From: Gremmenia infestans
Lineage: Eukaryota > Ascomycota > Leotiomycetes > Helotiales > Hamatocanthoscyphaceae
Reading direction: 5' to 3'
Assembly (NCBI GenBank): GCA_032629725.1
Contig: JAFEVB010000008.1
Coordinates: forward strand, 806,001 to 870,000
DNA: 64,000 nt
Shown in pieces: positions 22,160 through 33,081 of the stretch (its first letter is position 1; each line of letters opens with the position of its first letter). A model generated the notes under the pieces. The model saw only the letters and a list, made by a program, of their open reading frames with translations. It was not told where the DNA came from and ran no database searches. Position numbers and translations under genes: made by a program.

Positions 22160-23655
22160 TTTGCCTATTGGTGTGTTAGCAAACCCGAATTCACTTGCAA
22201 GAGGCGCGTTGGAGTCGAAGAATGCCTACGATTGAAGGCAGACTGTCGGGGCTCTTCTGCGCTGGCTTTTGGGATGGAAGGTGAGTTTAGCTCAAGTAAA
22301 TGAAAGATATTGAGCCACCAAGACCAGCCCTACGTAGCTCTATGAAGTGAAGGCGAAGTGAATATGAAGTGAAGATGAAGTAGCAACTGTGCCCTCGGAA
22401 AGCGGAATAAGCGTAGCTGCCTCTAGTGCTTAGGTGCTACAACGAGGAAGAAGGTGGAAATGAGACGGTTTGAAAGAATATAGCTGGTGAAATTGAACTA
22501 GGCTGGGGAGGTCCTAAGAACAATCCGGAGATGATGAAAGGGAGAAACGAGGTGAATAGCATAAAGGAACCAGAAGATCTTACCAGTTTGTGGGAACATG
22601 CGGTAGTGTAATTCTGGGTGTATCTAGGTTTGTTATGTGGGAGAAGGAGGGTGTTTTGAAAGAGAGATGGTGAAGAGGGGACGGTTGAGGTTTGAGGTGT
22701 TGTTATGGTAAGTTTGTAGTTGAAGTTGCTTGAGGTTGTTCGAAGGAAAGAGAAGAGTATTTGTACCTAACGAAAAAGTGAATCCAAGATAGGATTCACT
22801 GAAATGGACTGTTTAAGTGAGTTCGAAGCTAAAGTTGGGATGCAAATTCTGCAGCCTGCCGAGTTCAAGGCTCTATAGGTGTAAATTACGGATGCAATCT
22901 AAGTCGACCTTCACCCAAAGGTGTTCAGATATCTTCACACTCAACTTTGGTCACATATTTCCCTGGATTAACGAGAGCCAACACAGCGCCGAATTAAAAC
23001 CAAGGATGAGAGTCTCCGAGAAGCAAGCAAAACTTCGCGAGCGGAAATGGGCAGAATGACGGAATACGGGTCATGAATATTTCCCTATGCTGGAAGCTCT
23101 AAGGTGCGTTTGGCACCGACTCTCGGCAAGTCATAAGCCTCATACTATGTTCGACGACAGTTCTAGAGTTTCGAGATTTGGTAGAAGGCATTGTAGGCAC
23201 CCGCCATCCCGGAGATGACATATGAGCATCAAGTGAGCAAGAGGCTGGGACATTGAACCTACAGAAGCAATTTGAACAGAGTAATTCATTAATACAATGG
23301 AAGAATCCATCTAATACATCCAAATGCGAGGCTTAGGGTATATATCATTCTCTATGCCACCGTGTCAGCCCGTTCAAATGCGTGAGAAGGGGATGTCAAA
23401 GTTGCAAACGAGTCGACTCGGCTGGGCGTAGATCCTAGATGTTCACAAAAGACTTGCTGGATGTGCCATGTTCACTTATATTTTCTTGTTCTGTTTTCTG
23501 CCTCGAGAAGTCAAGTCGCCATGGTGCTGGTGGTGTGGTGGTCGTCAAACGCTTAGTCATCTAGCTTCTCCATAAAGACAACACCTAAAAAAGATGTCAA
23601 AATATTAATTCCACGCTTTGTATTCACCTTATTCATACCAAGTCTTAATAGTCAC
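22160..23655. other. Upstream region of the SNF2 gene
   Basis: Probably the 5' UTR intron (donor near 22583, acceptor just before the ATG at 22159) and promoter. GAAGTGA is repeated about four times at 22343-22382. No further gene is visible to 23655. Confidence 0.4.
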
Positions 23656-23820
23656 TTAGTGGTGGCCATAAATTTCAAAGAAGATCTCCAAGTATGAGAA
23701 ATCTTCGGCTGCATTTTTCGCGTCGTTATTGCTAAAGGCAGCACTGTTTGGGCGCTTGAAGACATTCCAGGTTGCCAGTGATGTCGAATGGGTAAAACCG
23801 GTGCTAGAGTGGGACACTGC
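23656..23820 (-). pseudogene. Orphan C-terminal exon, gene fragment
   Basis: A minus-strand open stretch ends at a TAA (23656-23658). It encodes a protein-like segment with VFKRPNSAAFSNNDAKNAAE, then DFSYLEIFFEIYGHH. The Asn/Asp/Ala pattern before an aromatic helix recalls the C-terminal end of secreted fungal metalloproteases, but the match is weak. Upstream DNA is interrupted by stops in that frame and I could not find partner exons. It may be the remnant of a deleted gene or one exon of a gene I failed to join. Confidence 0.3.
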
Positions 23821-25064
23821 TTCTACTTATAGCAGGTGCTCCTAGGATGTGCTGCGAGCAGGGCCTCTCGCAAACGTACTCGGGCAGCGCACGACGGTGA
23901 CTTCTGAAGGAAGGCGCGAACAGCTTGAAGAGATGCATCCCTTGTTGGTTAGCACTTATATTGCGTTTTTGCATGATATGTGTACGCAATATTCCGATGA
24001 AGGAGGAGCAGTCAGAGCGTGTCAAAGCTGGCTCGCAAGCGGGGAAGCGACGATCTTCGTATGCCACAGTACTATCAGGTCCCCTTCAGATACAGTTTTT
24101 GATTCTCGCCATAGCTCATATCATTGCCTCTTCACATAGGAGTCAAAGCTCTTATAAGACACGTGATCCTTACAAAGTAGTTAGGGGCTTGTTTACTTGG
24201 GTTCTCGCTACCCTTGACAAATGGCCGATGTTTAGGAGCGGGTACAGGTATGCAATTTTACCCTGGTTGAAATTTTATGTTAGCCTCACACTCTCAAGTT
24301 TCCATTTCTCTCATTGGTTCCTCAAAGATCAGACAGCACCAAGATAACATCAGCCTCTTTCCCCCCATTGGGATCCTCATCCGAAGGGCCGGGAATGAAG
24401 CCCCAGTCTCTCAACATATACATACACAAACGAATACGGCTCATGAAGGGAATTTCCTTAAGAGTTTTCATATGTTCAAATGCCATTCTAGCGCATAAAT
24501 ATCGGGGGCGAGTCCCAAAATATGTAACCTAATAAGCCTATCTAGGTAATTCTTAAGAGTCGCGATAAATCCTCGTTTGATTCCATCTGCCCATTATCAT
24601 TCAGAGCCCTTCGAAAAGAAGGTAATGGAGAGAGTTTTTGAGGAGTACGAGGGCATTACGATTGCCACTTTGAAGTGAAGTGCTAGAGTTTGGCGCTCCA
24701 TCCATTCATTATTCAAAACCTTCTCTCATCGCTGGGACAAATTTGGCGAGGCTAGAGATGGCGAGAAGATCTCCGGACCACGAAGGCAATGAAACACAAT
24801 TCGACATCACTGAATTTGCCACTTTCAAAATGCTCCGCATAAACCAGAGCGCAAGCAAGAGTTGAAGGAAATCTTTTAGGTCCCCCCCCCACAAAAAACA
24901 TGATCATGCGACGGCAACTTTCCAAAAATAAGGGGGAAATAAGCAGACGAAAGCACCAAAATCTTCACGCCAATCCAATGCATGTCCCATATCGCCGTCC
25001 CAATGTATCCCAATACGCCCATGCGCCCGCCCTATTACCCCACCAACCCTAGAATACGATATGC
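23821..25064. other. Intergenic, no gene seen
   Basis: Several open frames on both strands, none with motif content or a convincing exon structure. The segment may hold lost upstream parts of the orphan exon at 23656-23820 and the 3' UTR of the cutinase gene. Confidence 0.4.
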
Positions 25065-26032
25065 TTACGAAGCAACAAAAGTCGCCGCCTCCTCAGCATT
25101 CTCACCATATAATAGATGAGGAACAAGAATCTGCAAAGTCAGTCATGCATATGGAACAGAGAAGCAAATTACTCACAAGGTCACCATTAACGCAGATATT
25201 ATCGCCGACATTGCAGAAAGTCTTCACCTTCGAAGGATCAACATTGGCAATAGCAGTACCGTTATCTAAAGGAACAATTTTCATCAGCACGTTCTCATTC
25301 CATTTCCGCTGAATACTTTTTCAAAGAGACGAGCAATCATACCTGGATCTCCAAAGACCACCACCTTGCTAATCCAAGACGCCGTAGCAGCAGGAAGTTG
25401 TGCAGCTGCATTATGAACAATCTGGCCGCCTTGAGAGTAGCCCGAGGCTACCAATTTCGTATTCGGGCATGCTGCCATAGTGGCGGAAATTTGTTTTGCC
25501 CTGTGAAGTGAAGAAATGGATTAGGTCAAATTCAATCAAACAATGCTCATCATAAGAGCAAACAAACTCACATCTCAGCACTTCCACCAGCATCACCACC
25601 GGCCTCATAGCCAGCAATATCAGCATCATAATCATTAACGCCTTGAATGGTCAACGCCGACGCTCCTAAACTCGTTCTAAGGGCATCGAAAAAGGGTGGG
25701 CCGACCAGAACTCCAACGTTTCCTGGCTCGGTGGTGCCCCGGGCAAAGATGACGGTGTATGCTGTGCAAGTGCCGCCGAGCTCATTGTAAGTGGTTTGTT
25801 CGCCGGTAAGCGTGGCGAGGAATAGCTCGAAGGTAGTCAGGATAGAGAGGACAGAATCCAAGGTGCCGTCGACGGCTGGGAGATACTCAAGGAGGAGGGA
25901 GAGAAAGGCATTAAGGGGAGTTTGCCTTTTTTCGATTGAGGCGCGGGGGTTGAGATTGAGATGGGGGGCTGGGACTGGGGATGCGAGGGTGAGTCCCAGA
26001 AGGGTGACTAGGGTCCAGATGGAGAATCTCAT
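25065..26032 (-). CDS. Secreted cutinase (serine esterase, alpha/beta hydrolase)
   Basis: Exons 25572..26032, 25343..25500, 25177..25265 and 25065..25130 encode 257 residues. Cutinases hydrolyse the ester bonds of plant cutin and related polyesters outside the cell. The signal peptide MRFSIWTLVTLLGLTLASPVPA leads to a short Lys-Arg-ended propeptide (ASIEKRQ). The catalytic Ser lies in GYSQGGQ and the Asp in FCNVGDNIC. The His lies in VPHLLYG, the last element being on the fourth exon. Cys residues of the two family disulfides are present (GGTCTAY, FCNVGDNIC). The ATG at 26032 was chosen over upstream in-frame ATGs because it begins the signal peptide. An extra ~35-residue segment between propeptide and core is longer than in classic cutinases. 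Confidence 0.93.
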
Positions 26033-29000
26033 GGTGACTGGTGAAAGGATTGATGTATTTGGAAGAGTAGACGGTAAAGTCTGGGACTGACTTCCTGGGG
26101 CGGGCAAAAAGAATGGAAAGCATGGAAAAGAGTCTGCTTTCCCAGCAGGCAACGGTGGAATAGCCCAACTTATATCTCATTCAAGCGCGGCTGCCCCAAT
26201 TCACCCCGCGCACCAATTCGCATCAAAAGAAATATCTTTCTATTGATCGTATCTTAGCACAGTCCGAGTACTTAGTGGAACGCGGGGTGGAGAAACAGGG
26301 GTATGCCCGTGAAAAGCTTCCCTATGAGCATTAACCGGATCTGCAAACAGCACAAACGCCGAAAAGCATCAACGACAGTGCGTATCCTGCTTACATCTCG
26401 GGGCCTAAGGATTTATATTGGAGGCTTGTGAGGGCCCTCATGACCTCTTAAGGCCGGCGCCAATGGATCGCCAATGAGGACACACAAGAGGGGAAGGAGG
26501 TGGAATTAATGATTGCTTCAGTCTCGGTACTTCCAGAGGATTGCGGGTAGATTTAAGGGACGGAGGACGAATGAATGGAGAGAAGATAAGCATAAATGCG
26601 ATGGAAAATGCTGGCGGGTTACAACGGCCAGTAGTGAAGCGTTGGGAGTATTCGGGTGAGTGGTAAGATTACATTTTTGGAGGTGTACTGTAGGTGATGC
26701 CCCTGATCGGCCCTTTCCAAATCCTTCCTTCACTAATCGCCCATTCATGGTTACACTTGGGCGATTATAAGATAATTAATCCTTCCTCAATCGTTCCTCC
26801 TCTCTTTCACCCCCTCTGGTCATTTCCCTCACTCGCTTACGACTCACCTCGGTATGTTGTGCTTTTTTGTCACTTGTCATTACTCGCGCATGGTTAAAAT
26901 TCCCAGAAAACGTCGTTTCTGGGGATCATCTGGGGTCGTGTGCGTACGGTAACATCGGTATGGCGGATAATGCGGGGAAACAGATGAAGTGAAGGTTCAG
27001 GGGCTCATTCCCAAGGTAGTTAAGCCTCGGTCCCATGTGAGCAGGGGATCTGGCGGCTGCATGACACTTTCGCGCTTTTAGTAATATACCCGCCGCCCAA
27101 TAGATGTATTTTAGATGAGATCTGCGATTGAAATTAACGCTTAATGACAGTAGTAGCAATATCTATATCCAATCGGCGTCCGAGACGTCCAATATCTGCT
27201 TGACCGCACCTCAAGCCGTTCGGATGTAATTGTAATGAACTTCAATTATGGATGCTACTGGATGACTCCAGTGAGTTTGTGGTGTTGACTTGATACTCAG
27301 GTAATTTCCACCCGGTACATATCATAGTCTTCAGATGCAACTTCCAATTAAAGGGGAGGGGGACACGTCGGACGAACCCGCTATAGGTGTAAATAAAAGG
27401 TGTAATTTCTATGGAATTCTGGTCCCTGAGTGCTTAAGACCGTGAAATTTATATGGTAAAATGTCTCTAGCAACCACTTACGAAGTAGCAACAGATGAAT
27501 TGCGTGCAAGGGGTCGCTACGATGTGCCTTTTAAACGAACACGAACGAACAAAGAGCTGCTTCTATTTCAAGTAAAGATTCGAGTTATTCCTCGGAGTGG
27601 AATTCCCCACATCAAATTTTCATAGTTTAATTTCATCTCTTATTCGCATAGACAATCTCTCATTTATTATCTCCCTCCGTGGCTCGTAATGGTGTTTTCC
27701 GCAAATGCCGAAGGCTCTTTTGCGTCCCCGACCTTATCTCGAAGGAAAAGATTGGCCGTCGAATATAATAAGAGCTCGAGCACTATGCAGACAACCTACC
27801 TGGATCCATAAAAAAGACCAGACTACCCTTCAAGAGGAAGGATCAAGCACTTCATCCTCCCTATTTGAGCTCATTCCCACTCAAATATTGATAACTCTTG
27901 TCCGCCTCATTGCAACACAAAAGAGGTCCTCCAATAACCCGCGATCAACTGTCCAGAGGAACTGGTAGGGCAGTGTATCCCTATACTGAAGTTATGAGGT
28001 GGGGAATTAATGGAATCGAAGGAGAAAACGGGAGGGCGTTCGAAACGAAGCTAGATTGCTTTTAAGATGAGCTCCGACATGTTAGGCCATCAAAGGGTGT
28101 CTTTCAAGAGATGGTTCCTGTCATTAGTATGGAAATAATTGAATCACATCTTTAAGACTATATCTCGGTGCAGTCTTCGCGTGCGAACTCCATAGTCGGT
28201 ACTTGAAAATGTGGCTCTATTTCAAATATTCTAGACTCTAATCACCACCCACCGCAGGACGTCCTCTGAGAAAAAGCTTCTTCAGAAGTCACAGTAACAC
28301 TGCTCTTTCTAGACCAAACATTGGGCCTGAAAGTTTCGAATACTCAACTTCGTATATTCCGAGGGCAGCAGCGTCCGAGCATCTACAAACTTCTCCCACG
28401 AACTTCATTCCCGCATCTACCTCCTCCATAACGTCTAGTCGCAGCACTTGCGCAAAGCAGACTTGTATAAGACATTATGCACTCGAATTCCAGAAGACTG
28501 CAAGAGCATTCTGGACGACAGAAAATACAAAATGACAGTAACTCAGTTCATGACAAATAAGCTTCCTGACAGCAACCAGCACTAGCCAAATCTGCCCACA
28601 GAACGAACGGGATAGCTCGAAGCGATACTATCGCAAGTAGATGCTAGAGTTGTGTAAGCTAGTTCGAACACACAAACGTTCTGTCTGTCTGTCTCGCAGG
28701 TCATGATCGATGAAGAGGATGTAAAGCGCTTCAGTCGTCGGATGCAGTCAATCGTACACTAATAGATAAATCTGGTATTCAAGTCACGAACGGAAAGGAA
28801 GATGGGGTGCGAGAGAGTCAATGGAAATATGCTAGTGTGGTCAAGTAGGCCGTGGAAGGACACATGGACGTGCCCACCAAGGAGAATTAATAGCACCGCA
28901 AGTAGAAGGATATCTTCTGCGAGTAGGCGAAGCCGAGTATGTTGTTGGAGTAAATTCAGCTGGCGCGGAGCATTTCTTAGCAGGACGACAGGGTAAGGAT

Positions 29001-29301
29001 GACGAGGGATTTTAAGGAGGCAAGCCATAGCACAATTTTCAAGGATAGTGGTTTGGGGATCTCCCTTAGGAGGGATAGCGATAGATCTTGATGAATGTTT
29101 TCTGAATAGGATGCTGGGCAGCTCCAATCCCGAAGATGTGCGTCCAAAATGAAAACAGTAATAATTTCAAACTGTGCAACGAGGAAGATAGGAAGGCAAA
29201 CGTTCGCCGATACTATCGAGACCGAAGACTGTATTCAATAGAGGGTCGTCGATATACGTTGACACTGAGGTCACATTGAGGATCCAGAGCAAGTATTGGG
29301 T
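26033..29301. other. 3.3-kb gene-poor interval
   Basis: The cutinase promoter lies at its left end. Beyond it I find no frame with protein-like composition or motifs on either strand. Open frames around 27705-27968 and 28759-29127 are short and low in support. The interval could hold non-coding transcripts or long regulatory DNA for the cutinase gene. Confidence 0.4.
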
Positions 29302-29736
29302 TTAATGTTTTTTTAATTTGTCCGAAGCCAAGCCCCAGTGATACTCGAAACAGTTGAAAAAGCAAATCGGGTTATTGCAAGATGTGTTGGCGCACGCTCG
29401 ATAGACTCCCATGTGGTTCGATAGAGCTCGATATTGTGCTCCTCCATTACAGTCTGAAAGGAAAGGCGTCTGATGCAAGTTGCCTGAAATATCCCCGGCC
29501 TTCCATGGCACCCCTGTCCTCCGTCGCGGCGCTCGGTATGATGAACCGCAAATACAATTTGAAAAAGAAACCGGTTTGGCGCAAATTGCTGAAAAGGTAT
29601 TATGATGAGGCGCAAAATATCCACCAGGCCCAAGCCTGTAATGTGAGAGGCTAGCAAGTTCGAAAGCTAGGCATAGTAACAGTAATACAATTTCAAAAAG
29701 ACGGGTTTCGCGAAAAGGTGTACCGAATAGTCGCAT
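29302..29736 (-). repeat. Degenerate ~100-130 bp tandem repeat with an open reading frame
   Basis: Four diverged units on the minus strand start near 29715, 29585, 29475 and 29375. Each has a (C)(C)(C/G)-TTT-C/T-rich block followed by TCxAxTTGTxxT. They lie in one ATG-initiated 144-codon frame, which shows repeated (T/K/N)P(F/V/I)xF...C blocks such as KPVSFSNCICGSSYRAP and TPFLSDCNGGAQYRALS. The frame may be a real small protein, but the repeat structure by itself could explain why it is open. No homolog is recognised. Confidence 0.4.
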
Positions 29737-29819
29737 CTCTTAGAGGATCGACCCAAATATGCCTTCAACCAAGTTCACTAAATGCGAGTTAGTAATTTCT
29801 TCAAGATCAATAAAGGAGA

Positions 29820-31486
29820 TCAACTGACCAAAATTTCATCATCCATGTTGGCATCACCATTGGCGGCAGGTTGGGCAGCGCCAGTTGCAGGAGCATCAGT
29901 GCTGGCACCTCCAAAATAGTCCATCATTTCGGAGTCAAGCTCCTCAGCGGTCTTCTTGGTAGGACGGGCACTCTTGGCCTTTTTCGCACCACGGGTCGAA
30001 GCTTTTCCACCACGGGTAGCAGTGGCCTTGGTAGTGGCAGCAGACTTTGGCTGCGACTTTGGCTGGCTATGGAAATTGTTAGGTAGATTCCCAATCAAAT
30101 CCAAGAACTTGGCTTACCTAATTCGCTCGCTGAGACCCTTGGGAGTAGGCAGGGCAGTAGCACGCTTTGCATCAACAATTACCTCAACCTAGCCAACTCG
30201 TTAGAATATTTCTGCAGAAGTGTGCACACCGCATACCTTGATAGTCTTGTTGTCGACGAGAACTCCGTTCAGTGCTTGGAGAGCTTTGGAAGCAGACTCC
30301 GAGCGAACGAAGACAATGGTGGCGATACCACGGCTGACGCCTCCGGGTCCATATGAGATTTCAACTCTCTTGACAGGTCCGACCGCCTTCTGAAAGTACT
30401 CCTAATTCCAAAGATTGGTTAGTCATCTGGATATCGTTATGTTATACTGAATCGAAGATCGGTCGAGCTCGGTACGAAAGAAAAGGTATTGCGAATAATC
30501 TCAGGCCCATTCCCGCAGTCTTTAAAACACCAACAACAGCGAGCAAGCAGTAGGTATTAGTAGTATCATCAGCGCATCTCGAGGGAATTATCATTCGGAT
30601 TTTTCGAGACCAATGTTCCCCAAACGTATCTCAAGTTGGATTGCGCTCTGCCCCATCCAGCTCCAATCTCGATCAAGTACCACGTGCCAAACCAAGTGCT
30701 ATTTCCGCATATGAAAGTTCATCATGACTTTTAAAATTTAATCCCATGAGTTTGCGACAACATTTTGGGATGATCTCGAATGATGATACGATGCTGCTGT
30801 ACTGCTGCTTGACCCACTGCTGTGCTCGCTGAAGCTTGCTCTCGCTCGCGCTTGGTACCAAATGTAGACTCCAGTACAAAAGTGCCACGCCGTCATCATC
30901 GATCTGCCCTATGTTCAGGAATGGTGCTTGCCAGGCTACCTCCAAAGAATCATAGATATGTGCAAGACTGCAAGCTCAACTTCAATCCACTAATGCTTGA
31001 TATGTATGAAAGCAGAAGCGGAAAGAGGAGACGTTGCTGATGAGGCTTCCCCAAGTAGATACTGAACCTCGCAAAGCGTAGGTAGAAAGATCACGTCGAC
31101 GGATCATAGATTCGGTGTGGAAGGAAGAATTCGACAAAAGTCCAAAGGCTCTAAGGCCTCATCGGTAACATACCTTTACCATGGGTTCCGACACATCCTT
31201 GGGCTGCGCAACCATTAGTTAGGGTATATCCAGGTATGAAGGATAATTCGGGAATGCTCACCAAACCAGTAACTAGAATCTTGCTTTCACTGTTTCCACT
31301 GGGGCCAGTTGGGGTTCTCTGAGCGATAACTTTGCCTCCCCTTGCGGTCTTCTTGATGCCATTTGAAGGGGCAACATGGGCGGGCTTGGCGGCAGTGCGG
31401 CGGCCAACACGACGGCCTTTGCCGACTGACGTGCGGCGGGTAGTGGAGAGGATCTCATCGAGAGACTGGTCGAGTTTTCCAGACAT
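29820..31486 (-). CDS. YRA1: mRNA export factor Yra1/ALY (REF family)
   Basis: Exons 31262..31486, 31174..31203, 30237..30401, 30118..30188 and 29820..30066 encode 245 residues. ALY/Yra1 binds nascent mRNA and hands it to the Mex67 export receptor. The N-terminal REF box (MSGKLDQSLDEIL) precedes an RGG/Lys-rich linker. A single RRM (about 70-145) follows, with SKILVTGLPKDV and GPGGVSRGIATIVFVR as RNP2/RNP1. A basic RG-rich region and the conserved C-terminal box AEELDSEMMDYFG complete the layout. Intron 2 (30402..31173) is 772 nt, about ten times longer than its neighbours, and interrupts the RRM. Budding yeast YRA1 also has one very long intron used for splicing-based autoregulation. Confidence 0.92.
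30402..31173 (-). promoter_or_regulatory. Exceptionally long YRA1 intron, possible autoregulatory element
   Basis: The intron is 772 nt, with a GTATGT donor and TTAG acceptor, while the other introns in this gene are 51-58 nt. It contains no ATG-initiated gene. Its size and its place inside the RRM coding region parallel the long regulatory intron of budding yeast YRA1. Regulation here is inferred, not shown. Confidence 0.6.
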
Positions 31487-32401
31487 GTTTGATGTTGTAA
31501 GGGGTGATTTACGCGTCTGTATTTGGGATAAAGGTCAAAAGCTGGGTGAATGCGGACCGAAAGTTTTGAGGTCAGCTGAAGATAGCAGAAGGACGTTCAA
31601 GTAGGTCGACGATCGAGGAATTATGGAGACAAAGCTCGATGACTCTGGCTTTGTTCTTCGTCTCTGTGTCTGGCGCTGTTTGAGTGGCGATGGAATCAGG
31701 CTGTGGCTGGGTATTTCGAAACGCGTCTCGACGAGATCAGATCTGAAGTGGCAAGAAAGTGCGGCTATCGAAGTTGGATGAAGCGCGCAAAGATAAAGAG
31801 GCTTTGTTGAGATTGTGAGACAAGGCCGGCGTGAGAATCGAAGATGGCTTTGTGATGAAGAGTTGTGCGGATGGCGATGAAGGAACAGAGGAAGGATGGA
31901 AACGGGAGATCCAACGACAAGGAGCGATGGCTGGAGGACTAAGCTTAAATAAGCTAGCTCGCTGACTCACAGTAGGCCTCGATCACATGACCCAGTAGGT
32001 CAGTAGGTGATTCAGGTCTAGTTATTGTCACAAGTTTCGTTGTTTAGCTACGGTGATTAATATGCATTACAAATACCAATGAAAGGCATTTATTCTCTTC
32101 TGGGATTTTATATTCACATATGTTCCTTGAGAAATAAACCGTTGCCAGTATTCCTCCTAGATTCGTGCCTTGGTATTTGGTATTGTACAGTTTGGCATCC
32201 TCCACTGCTACACTCATAAGAAAAGCTTTTACGCAGCTGTCTCTGCAATGCTCCATCCCACTAATCTTGTACACCCATTCAACTTGTTCAAGGTTGCTCC
32301 ATAACGCCGAAAATGCTAACAGCTAAAACCCATTGAGACGCTGCTTTCTTAGGTCCCTTGCCCTTTCATTTACTAGCAATTCCCCACAAATATCCCTTTC
32401 T
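31487..32401. other. YRA1 upstream region
   Basis: YRA1 promoter and the 3' UTR of OST4, both on the minus strand. I see no other gene or defined element. Confidence 0.45.
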
Positions 32402-32575
32402 TCATCTCGCTGGCGTATGTGATGCACCCTTGGCGTCTGTTTTCGCTCCTGCTTCAACCTTCTCGGATGATTCTTCGACGGAGTTCACTTCGAGGAAGTG
32501 GTAAAGGATGATGAGGAGCATGGCGGCAGAGCCGAGAAAGATGGCCAATCGGTAGAGATCATCGTCAGAAATCAT
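32402..32575 (-). CDS. OST4: Oligosaccharyltransferase subunit Ost4
   Basis: A single 57-codon frame encoding a mini-membrane protein. It starts MISDDDLYRLAIFLGSAAML and continues into a hydrophobic helix, LIILYHFLEVNSV. This matches the Ost4 family (MISDxxL..LAI.....M.LI..YH). Ost4 is a single-span ER membrane subunit that helps tether Ost3/Ost6 to the Stt3 catalytic subunit in N-glycosylation. Here the protein carries a ~24-residue hydrophilic Glu/Lys/Ala tail absent from the shortest family members (about 36 residues in yeast). It shares a divergent 506-bp promoter with TMA46. It is easily missed because of its size. Confidence 0.92.
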   Translation of the reverse strand: MISDDDLYRLAIFLGSAAMLLIILYHFLEVNSVEESSEKVEAGAKTDAKGASHTPAR

Positions 32576-33081
32576 CTTGGCTGTGTATTCGGTGGAATTT
32601 GGAGGCAGTGTAGTAGTTGGAGAGTTTGTCTTTGCGCTGGAGGAGCCACGTAACGCTTGGAAAGTTGTTGATTAAACCTGTGCAAAATCAGAATATTTTC
32701 ATAGTAATGATCAACTATAGAACTGTGATGGATTTACATACCTGGTGTAGATATCTCTCTAGGTCAATTGGCACGCTGCTGGTGAAGTTGATGTTGGGCC
32801 AAGCTTGAACATTGAGGCCAGCTTGAGCTTCGTACCCCAGAAAATAGCGCCTCGCTTCTTCAGCCACTCACGCTTGCCCCCACCAAAATCCCAGATCTCA
32901 AGGATCGATTTCGCCGACTCACAAACCTGCAGTCTCTCGAGCATCTCATCTCTTTGCCACTACCTACAGTCATTTCTGGGCATTTGGGCCACTTGGACTG
33001 TTGTCAGATTTATCGCCATCTATTCCCCCCACTTTAACCTCACAATACCTTACCCTATCGATACCATCCTCAATCGCCAAA
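32576..33081. promoter_or_regulatory. Divergent promoter OST4 / TMA46
   Basis: 506 bases between two divergent starts, pyrimidine-rich toward TMA46. No individual site is identifiable. Confidence 0.45.

Noticed and set aside
30673..30945. 90-codon open frame inside the long YRA1 intron
   Set aside because: It begins with TTG rather than ATG and shows no recognisable domain. I treat it as chance, although the intron itself is of interest.
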